Positions 39,365 through 47,176 of a DNA stretch of 64,000 nucleotides are shown here, piece by piece. The translations under genes and the position numbers were made by a program. The DNA is taken from NCBI RefSeq assembly GCF_963676275.1, contig NZ_OY781091.1:4917001-4981000 (forward strand). The letters are read 5' to 3'. Under the pieces are notes generated by a model. The model was not told where the DNA came from, did not search any database, and worked only from the letters and a program-made list of their open reading frames with translations. How positions within the stretch are numbered: position 1 is the stretch's first letter; each line of letters begins with the position of its first letter. The DNA is from an uncultured Cohaesibacter sp. GTDB taxonomy: Bacteria > Pseudomonadota > Alphaproteobacteria > Rhizobiales > Cohaesibacteraceae.

Positions 39365-40114
39365 ATGCTCAGCGCTGAAGAACTGGAACGCTATGCCCGC
39401 CATATCCTGCTAAGGGATGTCGGAGGGGCCGGACAGCAAAAACTGAAGGCGGCCAAAATTCTGATCATTGGCGCAGGCGGACTGGGCGCGCCCCTGCTCG
39501 CCTATCTGGCTGCCGCCGGTGTGGGCGAATTGGGCATCGTCGACGATGATCAGGTGGAGCTGTCCAATCTGCAACGCCAGATCATTCACGCCAGTGACGC
39601 TGTCGGCTCCATGAAGGTTGAGAGCGCCACCCAGAGCCTTTTGCGTATCAATCCCCATGTCCGGGTCAGACAGCATGCATTGCGCCTTGACGGGGCAAAT
39701 GGGGCCGATCTGATCGGGGATTATGATCTGGTGGTCGATGGCTCGGACAATTTCGACACCCGCTATCTGGTTGCCGACCTCTGCGAAGCCTTGGCCAAGC
39801 CTTTGATCACTGCTGCCGTTGGCATGTATGACGGCTCGATCACCACCCTCAAGCCCTATGAGCAGGATGAGAGAGGGGCGCGCAATCCCCGCTATATCGA
39901 CCTGTTTCCAAGGCGGCCGGCTCCGGGAGCTGTTCCGGCCTGTTCCGAGGCAGGCATTTTGGGGGCGCTGACCGGTGTGATCGGCTCGATGATGGCGCTG
40001 GAAGTGATCAAGGAAATTGTCGGCCTTGGCGAAGGGCTTGTCGGGCGCTTGATTCTCTATGACGGGCGATCGGCGCGCTTTGAGACCATCCGCTACCGCC
40101 GCCGCAACTCATAG
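39365..40114 (+). CDS. moeB: MoeB/HesA/ThiF family adenylyltransferase
   Basis: A 249-residue E1-like enzyme that adenylates the C-terminus of a ubiquitin-like sulfur carrier, MoaD in molybdopterin synthesis or ThiS in thiamine synthesis. Motifs are YARHILLRDVGGAGQQKL, the ATP loop IIGAGGLGAPLLAYLAAAGVG, LSNLQRQIIH, DGSDNFDTRYL and the candidate catalytic Cys in PACSEAGILGALTGVIGS. The CxxC zinc pairs of E. coli MoeB are missing: the first position reads YIDLFP and there is no C-terminal CxxC. No molybdopterin or thiamine gene is adjacent, so the partner is uncertain. Confidence 0.82.
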   Translation: MLSAEELERYARHILLRDVGGAGQQKLKAAKILIIGAGGLGAPLLAYLAAAGVGELGIVDDDQVELSNLQRQIIHASDAVGSMKVESATQSLLRINPHVRVRQHALRLDGANGADLIGDYDLVVDGSDNFDTRYLVADLCEALAKPLITAAVGMYDGSITTLKPYEQDERGARNPRYIDLFPRRPAPGAVPACSEAGILGALTGVIGSMMALEVIKEIVGLGEGLVGRLILYDGRSARFETIRYRRRNS

Positions 40115-40170
40115 CCATCCCGCGCCATTTGAGCGGCGCGAAAATAGATTCGCCTGCGAAATGATCAATA

Positions 40171-41160
40171 TCAGATCATGGATGGCAAGACCCTGTCCGG
40201 TGGTCGATGGCCATCGATGAAGGCCTTGATATTGATGATCACCTTCTCGCCCATATCCATCCGGCCTTCTACGGTGGCCGAGCCCATATGCGGCATCAGC
40301 ACGACGCGGTCGGATTTGGCCAGCTTGGGATTGATCTTGGGCTCATTCTCGAACACGTCCAGCCCGGCCCCGGCGATCTCGCCCTTCTCGATCATGTGGG
40401 CCAGCGTCTGTTCATCGATCACTTCGCCACGCGCCGTATTGACGATATAGGCAGTCTTGTTGATCAGCTTGAGACGACGGGCAGAAAGCAGATGATAGGT
40501 TGCCGGCGTATGCGGACAATGGATCGAAATGACATCCATCCGCGCCAGCATCTGGTCGAGGCTTTCCCAATAGGTCGCTTCGAGCTGTTCTTCCAGCGCT
40601 TCGGGAAGCCGCCGCCGATTGTGATAATGGATCTGGATGCCGAAAGCTCTGGCCCGGCGGGCAACCGCCTGCCCGATTCGCCCCATGCCGATGATGCCGA
40701 GCCGCTTGCCCCAGACGCGATGGCCCAGCATCCATGTCGGCGACCAGCCCGGCCAGTCCTTATGCTCTTTCAGATAGAGCATGCCTTCGGTGAAGCGTCG
40801 CGGCACGGCCAGAATGAGCGACATCGCCATGTCCGCCGTATCCTCCGTGAGCACGCCGGGCGTATTGGTCACGGTGATATTGCGCGCATTGGCCGCCAGT
40901 ATGTCGATATTGTCGATACCATTGCCGAAATTGGCAATCAGTTTGAGATTCTCCCCGGCCTGCGAGAGCAGATGGGCATCGATTCGATCGGTCACCGTGG
41001 GCACCAGAATATCCGCATGCTTGACCGCTTCCACGAGCTGGGCCTGACTCATGGGCTTGTCATCTTCCTTCAGGCGCGTATCAAACAGCTCGCGCATCCG
41101 CGTTTCCACAGCAGTGGGGAGCTTGCGTGTAACGACTACAATCGGCTTTTGTCTCGCCAT
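40171..41160 (-). CDS. D-isomer-specific 2-hydroxyacid dehydrogenase (glyoxylate/hydroxypyruvate reductase or D-glycerate dehydrogenase type)
   Basis: A 329-residue NAD(P)-dependent enzyme. The dinucleotide loop is LGIIGMGRIGQAVARRARAFG; the catalytic triad residues are Arg in VNTARGEVID, Glu in DVFENEPKI and His in LMPHMGSAT. The N-terminal domain has NFGNGIDNIDI and NTPGVLTEDTADMAM. Such enzymes reduce glyoxylate or hydroxypyruvate; HNRRRLPEALE after the second strand of the Rossmann fold would favour NADPH. The exact substrate is not decided by sequence. It is divergent from the SH3-domain gene. Confidence 0.9.
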   Translation of the reverse strand: MARQKPIVVVTRKLPTAVETRMRELFDTRLKEDDKPMSQAQLVEAVKHADILVPTVTDRIDAHLLSQAGENLKLIANFGNGIDNIDILAANARNITVTNTPGVLTEDTADMAMSLILAVPRRFTEGMLYLKEHKDWPGWSPTWMLGHRVWGKRLGIIGMGRIGQAVARRARAFGIQIHYHNRRRLPEALEEQLEATYWESLDQMLARMDVISIHCPHTPATYHLLSARRLKLINKTAYIVNTARGEVIDEQTLAHMIEKGEIAGAGLDVFENEPKINPKLAKSDRVVLMPHMGSATVEGRMDMGEKVIINIKAFIDGHRPPDRVLPSMI

Positions 41161-41605
41161 AGCTTTGCCCTATTCCTGCCTCATAGCATCAACCGCTTCC
41201 ATATGTGAATTCGCTGTAAGCAACAGAAGGCATTGAAGGAATTTCTGTTGCCCGCAGATCTCGCAAGAAGCATATTCCGGTGAATTTCTTCGATATTCAG
41301 CATGCCCAAACATGCCGCTCTGTTTTGAAAGTCGCCCGCAGCGGCCCTTTCATGCAATGAAGGATACTACAGTTGACTCTCTGCGCGACTAGGCCAATAT
41401 GCGAAAAATCGCAATGAATTGAACTTTGATCGCATCTGGATGCTATAGGCAATGGCCTCTTGCTGACCAGTCATCCCATGGTTTGAGAGAAAGCGCGATC
41501 TTGGCGACTGTCCCGCGAGGGTTAAAAGAATCTTTATTGCGCTGGTGTAGGCTGCAGACCGTCGATAGGAAGAACGCCAATGGCAAAGCAGCGTGCAGAG
41601 ACAAG
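41161..41605. other. Divergent intergenic region before the SH3-domain gene
   Basis: These 445 bases are AT-richer than the neighbours and contain no recognisable gene. A TTGACT at 41371-41376 is a possible -35 box on the plus strand, but the hexamer 17 bases on (AATATG) is a poor -10. Nothing else is seen with confidence. Confidence 0.35.
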
Positions 41606-42133
41606 ATGACAAAGAGACCGTTCATTGCAAAATGGTTTGTGGCGATATGCCTGATCGCTTTCGCTGATCTGCCGGCATATGCCCAAGGGACCACGATCGG
41701 GCCATCCGGCCTGAAAGTGCCCCGATTTGTTTCCCTCAAATCGGATCGGGTCAATGTGCGCGGTGGGCCTTCAACGGACCACAAGGTGAAGTGGGTTTTC
41801 CGGCGAGCGGGGCTGCCGGTCGAGATTGTGCATGAATTTGAGAATTGGCGTCAGATCCGCGATTCCGAAGGGGAAGAGGGCTGGGTCTATCATTCCCTGC
41901 TTTCCGGGCGTCGTACCGCGCTGATCAGCCCCTGGCAGACCGCAGGCACTCTGGTGCAGCTGCTCAAAAGCCCGATGGAAGGTGCCCCTCTTGCCGCCAA
42001 GGCGCAAATCGGTGTGCAGGTGGATATCAGGGAATGCGAAAAGGGCTGGTGCGAGGTGGCGGTAAAGAATTACAGCGGCTGGCTGAAATCCAATCTCCTG
42101 TGGGGTGTCTATCCCAATGAAGAAATCAGATGA
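41606..42133 (+). CDS. Secreted bacterial SH3-domain protein
   Basis: A 175-residue protein with a signal peptide (FIAKWFVAICLIAFADLPAYA, cut before QG). The mature part holds an SH3-type domain (SLKSDRVNVRGGPSTDHKV, then WRQIRDSEGEEGWVYHSLLSG) and a second, more divergent SH3-like repeat (KAQIGVQVDIRECEKGWCEV then GWLKSNLLWGV). Such proteins are periplasmic and thought to bind cell wall or other proteins. ATG at 41606 is chosen since the 60 codons upstream do not resemble a protein N-terminus and would mask the signal. Its 3' end overlaps the GNAT gene by 17 bases. Confidence 0.85.
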   Translation: MTKRPFIAKWFVAICLIAFADLPAYAQGTTIGPSGLKVPRFVSLKSDRVNVRGGPSTDHKVKWVFRRAGLPVEIVHEFENWRQIRDSEGEEGWVYHSLLSGRRTALISPWQTAGTLVQLLKSPMEGAPLAAKAQIGVQVDIRECEKGWCEVAVKNYSGWLKSNLLWGVYPNEEIR

Positions 42134-42605
42134 TTGCGCTCTGAAAATTGTCAGGGCAGGACCGGAGGATTTGCCCCGGCTTCTTGCGCTCTATCAATAT
42201 CTGACCCCTGAAGATGAGCCTCTTGGGCTAGATGAGGCCGCCGAACGGCTGGCCGCCTTTCACGCCATGAAAGACAGCGGCGTTTTTGTCGGCTATCTGT
42301 CTGATAAACCCTCCGACAAGCTGATCTGTTCCTGTGCGCTGGCCGTCATTCCCAATCTGACCAGAAGCGGCAGGCCCTATGGTCTGGTTGAAAATGTGAT
42401 CACCCATCCGGACCATCGTGGAGCGGGTTATGGCGGGCGGATTCTGTCCCACGCGGTTGGACATGCCTGGCAGCATGATTGCTACAAGGTGATGCTGCTC
42501 ACCGGCTCGAAAAGGCCGCAGACCCATGCCTTTTATCAGCGGGCCGGATTTGAAGCCTCCAAGACAGGCTATCAGATCAGGCGCATCGCGCCGCGGCCTG
42601 AATAG
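42117..42605 (+). CDS. GNAT family N-acetyltransferase
   Basis: A 162-residue acetyltransferase. The acetyl-CoA-binding motif is visible as VENVITHPDHRGAGYGGRILSHAV (Q/RxxGxG/A type), followed by YKVMLLTGSKRPQTHAFYQRAGF. The substrate is unknown. ATG at 42117 overlaps the end of the SH3-domain gene by 17 bases, so the two are likely translated from one mRNA. A GTG four codons earlier is possible. It converges with pnp over a hairpin terminator. Confidence 0.85.
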   Translation: MKKSDDCALKIVRAGPEDLPRLLALYQYLTPEDEPLGLDEAAERLAAFHAMKDSGVFVGYLSDKPSDKLICSCALAVIPNLTRSGRPYGLVENVITHPDHRGAGYGGRILSHAVGHAWQHDCYKVMLLTGSKRPQTHAFYQRAGFEASKTGYQIRRIAPRPE

Positions 42606-42664
42606 CCTCAGATGAAGCGGACATGACAAGGAGAGCAAGGCCGATCCGGCTTTGCTTTCTGCAA

Positions 42665-42705
42665 TAAAAAGGCGCTCACCGGTTTCCCGGCAGCGCCTTT
42701 TATTT
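42665..42705. terminator. Bidirectional terminator between the GNAT gene and pnp
   Basis: AAAAGGCGCT (42667-42676) pairs with AGCGCCTTTT (42692-42701), with a smaller CCGG-type helix inside the 15-base loop and A/T runs flanking both sides. It can end both convergent transcripts. Confidence 0.85.
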
Positions 42706-42724
42706 TCATCAGGAAAAGCAGGCC

Positions 42725-44854
42725 TTATTCGGCGCTTTTCTCTTCCTGTTTGATTTCTTCACCGGTCTCCTGATCAACCACTTTCATGGACAGGCGAACC
42801 TTGCCGCGATCATCAAAGCCAAGCAGCTTGACGAAGACGCTGTCGCCTTCCTTGACCACATCGGTCACCTTGTTGGTGCGCTGTGGGGTCAGCTGGGAAA
42901 TGTGAACCAGACCGTCGCGGGCGCCGAAGAAATTCACGAAAGCACCAAAGTCAACGGTCTTGACGACCTTGCCCTTGTAGATTTCGCCAACTTCCGGCTC
43001 GGCTGCGATGGATTTGATCCAGTTGACAGCAGCGGTGATGGCTGCGCCATCGGAAGAAGCAACCTTGATGGTGCCATCGTCATTGATGTCAACCTTTGCG
43101 CCGGTCTTCTCGACGATCTCGCGAATGACCTTGCCGCCTGAACCGATGACTTCACGGATCTTGTCGACCGGGATCTTCATGGTTTCGATGCGCGGTGCGA
43201 ACTGGCCGACTTCCGAGCGAGCTTCACCCAGAGCCTTGCCCATTTCGCCCAGAATATGCAGACGGCCACCCTTTGCCTGCTCCAGAGCGACCTTCATGAT
43301 CTCTTCGGTGATACCGTCGATCTTGATGTCCATCTGCAGCGAGGTGATGCCTTCGGAGGTACCGGCAACCTTGAAGTCCATGTCGCCCAGATGATCCTCG
43401 TCACCAAGGATATCGGAGAGCACGGCAAAGTCGTCGCCTTCCTTGATCAGGCCCATTGCGATACCGGCAACAGGAGCCTTGAGCGGAACGCCCGCATCCA
43501 TCAGCGCCAGTGAGGTGCCGCAAACGGTCGCCATGGAAGAGGAACCGTTGGATTCGGTGATGTCGGAAACCACACGCAGGGTGTAGGGGAATTCATGATG
43601 GGCAGGCAGCATCGGATGCACAGCGCGCCATGCCAGCTTGCCATGACCGATTTCACGACGGCCCGGAGACCCGATGCGGCCAGCTTCACCCACGGAAAAT
43701 GGAGGGAAGTTGTAATGCAGCAGGAAGGTTTCCTTGTAGGTACCAGCCAGCGAATCGACGAACTGCTCATCGTCGCCGGTGCCCAGCGTGGCAACGACCA
43801 GAGCCTGGGTTTCACCGCGGGTGAACAGGGCCGAACCATGGGTACGTGGCAGCTTGCCAACCTCGGAGACAATCGGGCGAACGGTTTTCAGATCGCGACC
43901 GTCAATGCGGCTGCCGGTTTTGATGATCTGACCGCGCACGATCTTGGCTTCTGCCTTCTTGAACAGATCGCCGATGACCACGGCATCCGCTGCGTTCTCG
44001 TCTTCCGGATTGCAAAGCGCAGCCATGACTTTTTCCTTGGCGGCGTCAACAGCGGCATAGCGCTCGGTCTTGGCAGCAATCTTGAAGGCGGCCTGCAGAT
44101 CTTCGCCAGCGATTTCCTCGACCTTGGCGGCCAGATCGGAATAATCCGGCATGGAGAATGCGCGTGGTTCCTTGGCAGCTTTCTCAGCCAGACGAATGAT
44201 GGCATCGATCACCGGCTGGAAGCCTGCATGACCGAACATCACGGCTTTCAGCATGGTTTCTTCAGAAAGATTCTGAGCCTCGGATTCAACCATCAGAACA
44301 GCGTCATTGGTACCGGCAACAACCAGATCCAGTTTGCTGTCTTCCATCTGGTCGATGGCCGGGTTGAGAACGAACTCGTCATTGATGAGACCAACGCGCG
44401 CACCGCCGATCGGGCCCATGAAAGGCACACCCGAAAGGGTCAGCGCAGCAGAAGCAGCCACCATGGCAAGAATGTCCGGATCGTTGACCATGTCATGGCT
44501 GACAACGGTAACGATAACCTGGGTTTCGCATTTGTAGCCATCAACAAACAGCGGACGGATCGGGCGGTCGATCAGACGGGAAACGAGGGTTTCCTTTTCG
44601 CTCGGACGACCTTCACGCTTGAAATAGCCACCCGGGATCTTGCCGGCAGCATAGGTCTTTTCCTGATAGTTGACGGTAAGCGGGAAGAAGTCGAGGCCCG
44701 GTTTCGGCTGTTTTGCCGATACGACGGTTGCCAGAACGGAGGTTTCACCAAGGGAAGCCAGAACCGCACCATCTGCCTGACGGGCAATCTGTCCGGTTTC
44801 CAGAACGAGCTTCTGCCCGCCCCAATCGATTTCTTCGCGTTGAATATCGAACAT
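42725..44854 (-). CDS. pnp: Polyribonucleotide nucleotidyltransferase (PNPase)
   Basis: A 709-residue 3'-to-5' phosphorolytic exonuclease of the degradosome. It has two RNase PH-like cores (first [12 protein letters not shown], second [18 protein letters not shown] and [23 protein letters not shown]), an alpha-helical linker, a KH domain ([20 protein letters not shown]) and an S1 domain ([20 protein letters not shown]). ATG at 44852-44854 has AAGGAAAGGA upstream; a start ten codons earlier is unlikely. It is last in the rpsO-pnp order on the minus strand. Confidence 0.97.
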   Translation of the reverse strand: MFDIQREEIDWGGQKLVLETGQIARQADGAVLASLGETSVLATVVSAKQPKPGLDFFPLTVNYQEKTYAAGKIPGGYFKREGRPSEKETLVSRLIDRPIRPLFVDGYKCETQVIVTVVSHDMVNDPDILAMVAASAALTLSGVPFMGPIGGARVGLINDEFVLNPAIDQMEDSKLDLVVAGTNDAVLMVESEAQNLSEETMLKAVMFGHAGFQPVIDAIIRLAEKAAKEPRAFSMPDYSDLAAKVEEIAGEDLQAAFKIAAKTERYAAVDAAKEKVMAALCNPEDENAADAVVIGDLFKKAEAKIVRGQIIKTGSRIDGRDLKTVRPIVSEVGKLPRTHGSALFTRGETQALVVATLGTGDDEQFVDSLAGTYKETFLLHYNFPPFSVGEAGRIGSPGRREIGHGKLAWRAVHPMLPAHHEFPYTLRVVSDITESNGSSSMATVCGTSLALMDAGVPLKAPVAGIAMGLIKEGDDFAVLSDILGDEDHLGDMDFKVAGTSEGITSLQMDIKIDGITEEIMKVALEQAKGGRLHILGEMGKALGEARSEVGQFAPRIETMKIPVDKIREVIGSGGKVIREIVEKTGAKVDINDDGTIKVASSDGAAITAAVNWIKSIAAEPEVGEIYKGKVVKTVDFGAFVNFFGARDGLVHISQLTPQRTNKVTDVVKEGDSVFVKLLGFDDRGKVRLSMKVVDQETGEEIKQEEKSAE

Positions 44855-45082
44855 AGATATGTCCTTTCCTTTATGCCCCGGCATATCGGATATATGGGGG
44901 CATCGATCTGAATATTTTGATCACGGGCAAGACAACGAGCGGCTCCGACACTTCAAGATGTCTGGTAAAAGCGGCTGGCAATCCTGCCTGTGAACGATGG
45001 TGAATCAGTTTTTCCGATAGCACTGATTCTGTTTAACCACTCTGACACGCATATGCCAGAGCAACGGGAGGGTTTCCCCTCA

Positions 45083-45120
45083 GGCATTTCACCCCTCGCC
45101 CTTTGGCGCCGGGGAATGCC
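45083..45120 (-). promoter_or_regulatory. Long imperfect hairpin in the pnp leader
   Basis: GGCATT (45083-45088) pairs with AATGCC (45115-45120), CCCC (45092-45095) with GGGG (45111-45114), and CGCC (45097-45100) with GGCG (45105-45108) around a CTTT loop. There is no T run, so it is not an intrinsic terminator. Confidence 0.5.
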
Positions 45121-45189
45121 GACGATCTGGTGGTAACGCCAATCCCTTAAAAATTGAGAAATATCGGCAGGATGGCGGATCGTATCATT

Positions 45190-45222
45190 TGAAAACGCGG
45201 TGACCGCCAGGCCACCGCGTTT
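45190..45222 (-). terminator. Terminator after rpsO
   Basis: AAACGCGGTG (45193-45202) and CACCGCGTTT (45213-45222) form a perfect 10-bp stem with a 10-base loop. On the minus strand it ends in a TTTTC tail. Confidence 0.75.
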
Positions 45223-45231
45223 ATCAGAGAA

Positions 45232-45501
45232 TTAACGACGCAGTCCGAGACGCTCGATCAGAGACTGGTAACGTGCTTCGTCCTTGGCTTTGACATAGTC
45301 AAGCAGCTTACGACGCTGGGAAACCAGCTTGAGCAGGCCACGACGGGAGTGGTTGTCTTTCTTGTGAGACTTGAAATGCTCGGTCAGATTGACGATCCGC
45401 TCGGTCAGAACAGCGACCTGTACCTCTGGGGAACCGGTATCGCCGTCTTTGGTGGCATATTCCTTGATCAGCTCTTGCTTGCGTTCAGCTGTAATCGACA
45501 T
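45232..45501 (-). CDS. rpsO: 30S ribosomal protein S15
   Basis: An 89-residue primary 16S rRNA-binding protein of canonical length: begins [15 protein letters not shown], contains [20 protein letters not shown] and [20 protein letters not shown], and ends [11 protein letters not shown] at 45499-45501 has AAGGAG upstream; a longer frame adding ten residues is rejected. The truB stop lies 14 bases inside this gene, so the two overlap. Confidence 0.98.
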   Translation of the reverse strand: MSITAERKQELIKEYATKDGDTGSPEVQVAVLTERIVNLTEHFKSHKKDNHSRRGLLKLVSQRRKLLDYVKAKDEARYQSLIERLGLRR

Positions 45502-46570
45502 CGGTTTCTCCTTTGTTTTTTGGCTCGGCATCGCTTGTAAAGACAGGCGGATGCTCAGGCAGATTGAAAACGCGCCTAGGCCAGAGTTCTCCCTCGATCA
45601 CCTCACATATGGCCACCAGCATACCTGCATTCATGGCCGAGACGTGACCGTCGATCGGAGCTTCCTGTCCACGCAGCAAAACCGATTGTCCTCGGCGTAA
45701 TCTTGCTGCGGCATTCCTGTTTATGGCCAGAGCCGGGATGTCGTCCAGCGCGGTCTCAACGGGAAGCAAGGCAGAGGCGAGCCCGGACTTTTGGTCCGTC
45801 TCGCCGGGCGCACTATGGCTCAACTGTTCCAGATCGTCCAGCGAAATAAGCATTTCTTCGGTAAATGGACCTGAAATGAGCCGACGCAGGGCCACAACAT
45901 GGCCGCGCGTTCCAAGATGTCGACCGATATCGCGCGCCAAAGACCGCACATAGGTCCCTTTCGAGCATTCGGCGACAAATACTGCTGTATCCTCATCGGG
46001 CATCTCAAGCAGCTCCAGATGATGGATGGTGACGGGGCGGGCGGCAAGTTTGACCTCTTCGCCATCGCGCGCCAGATCATAGGCGCGCTCGCCATTCACC
46101 TTGATGGCGGAAAAGGCAGGGGGCACCTGCATGATCTCGCCGGAAAAGTGATCAAGCGCCGCTTCGATTTCCGCTTCGTTCGGACGATGGGCGGAACTGT
46201 CGATCAGCTCGCCTTCGGCATCATCCGTCGAGGTTTCCTCGCCCCAGCGAACCGTGAATTCATATTCCTTGAAGCCGTCCATGACGAAGGATACCGTCTT
46301 GGTGCCTTCCCCAATGGCAATCGGCAGACAGCCGGTGGCCAACGGATCAAGGGTTCCGGCGTGACCGGCCTTCTTGACGTTGAAAATGCGCTTGATTGCC
46401 CCCACGGCCTGCGTAGAGGTCATGTTGAGCGGCTTATCCAGAGCGATCCAGCCATGCACGTCCGTCCGGCGCTTGGCCCGGAACTGCGGCTTTTTCTTCT
46501 TTTTGGGCTTCTGGGCGTCAGCCGTCTGCTGTTCAGCGGCAGAACCCTGTTGCTGCATATCTTCGCTCAT
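45485..46570 (-). CDS. truB: tRNA pseudouridine(55) synthase TruB
   Basis: A 361-residue enzyme making pseudouridine 55 in the T-loop of tRNAs. The catalytic aspartate is in [16 protein letters not shown], and [37 protein letters not shown] and [15 protein letters not shown] are family motifs. The first 35 residues are a Gln- and Lys-rich extension ([15 protein letters not shown]). Its start overlaps the rbfA stop by four bases (ATGA), indicating translational coupling, and its 3' end overlaps rpsO by 17 bases. Confidence 0.96.
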   Translation of the reverse strand: MSEDMQQQGSAAEQQTADAQKPKKKKKPQFRAKRRTDVHGWIALDKPLNMTSTQAVGAIKRIFNVKKAGHAGTLDPLATGCLPIAIGEGTKTVSFVMDGFKEYEFTVRWGEETSTDDAEGELIDSSAHRPNEAEIEAALDHFSGEIMQVPPAFSAIKVNGERAYDLARDGEEVKLAARPVTIHHLELLEMPDEDTAVFVAECSKGTYVRSLARDIGRHLGTRGHVVALRRLISGPFTEEMLISLDDLEQLSHSAPGETDQKSGLASALLPVETALDDIPALAINRNAAARLRRGQSVLLRGQEAPIDGHVSAMNAGMLVAICEVIEGELWPRRVFNLPEHPPVFTSDAEPKNKGETDVDYS

Positions 46571-47022
46571 TTGGGCTCCTGCTTGTCGTCAGTGTCATTC
46601 CTAGATGCATCATCATCTTCTTCGTGATGCAGATCTCTCTGGACAAGCGGTGAATCCAAGAGGGCATCGATGCGCGAAGCCTCATCGAAGGTCTCGTCAT
46701 AGCGAAAGCGCAGATCGGGGGTATGCTTGAGTGTCAGATCGCGCCCCAGACGGCCACGCAGATATTTCTTGTGACCATTGAGCGCGGCAACAATCTCGTC
46801 TTCCTCTCCGGGCACACCAAGGGGCATGACATAGGCGGTGGCCAATGTCAGATCCGGGCTCATGCGCACTTCGGCGATGGAGATCACGAACTGCTCCAGA
46901 TAGGGATCGATGATCTCGCCACGGGTGAGGCATTCGGATAGGGATTTACGAACCAGTTCGCCAACGCGCAACTGGCGCTGTGACGGCATACCACCGCCGC
47001 CTTTGCGAGAACTACGTCCCAT
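46567..47022 (-). CDS. rbfA: 30S ribosome-binding factor RbfA
   Basis: A 151-residue late 30S maturation factor with a KH-like fold. Typical stretches are [32 protein letters not shown] and [24 protein letters not shown]. The C-terminus is acidic and likely disordered. ATG at 47020-47022 is preceded by AGGACA; an ATG eight codons upstream has no site. It overlaps truB by four bases and lies downstream of a strong terminator that follows infB. Confidence 0.95.
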   Translation of the reverse strand: MGRSSRKGGGGMPSQRQLRVGELVRKSLSECLTRGEIIDPYLEQFVISIAEVRMSPDLTLATAYVMPLGVPGEEDEIVAALNGHKKYLRGRLGRDLTLKHTPDLRFRYDETFDEASRIDALLDSPLVQRDLHHEEDDDASRNDTDDKQEPK

Positions 47023-47112
47023 GATATGTCCTAATTGTTGCGGCATTGGGCGGGATTGGACCGACCAAGCCTGAAAATAAATCAGCCGTGAGGCTTCACA
47101 CGGTTAGGTATA

Positions 47113-47154
47113 GTAAAAATGGCAAAGGTCAAGGGCAAACCCTTGACCTTTGCC
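47113..47154 (-). terminator. Strong intrinsic terminator between infB and rbfA
   Basis: GGCAAAGGTCAAGGG (47121-47135) and its exact complement (47140-47154) form a perfect 15-bp stem with a four-base loop. On the minus strand it is followed by ATTTTTA. It sits 22 bases past the infB stop. Confidence 0.88.
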
Positions 47155-47176
47155 TGATTGCGTTAACAAACAGCCC

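Larger units (their letters stand above)
44855..45231 (-). promoter_or_regulatory. rpsO-pnp intergenic region / pnp leader
   Basis: No gene lies in these 377 bases. The rpsO terminator hairpin is at its upstream end (45193-45222) and a long imperfect hairpin at 45083-45120. In E. coli a leader hairpin before pnp is cut by RNase III for PNPase autocontrol; a similar role here is only an analogy. Confidence 0.5.
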
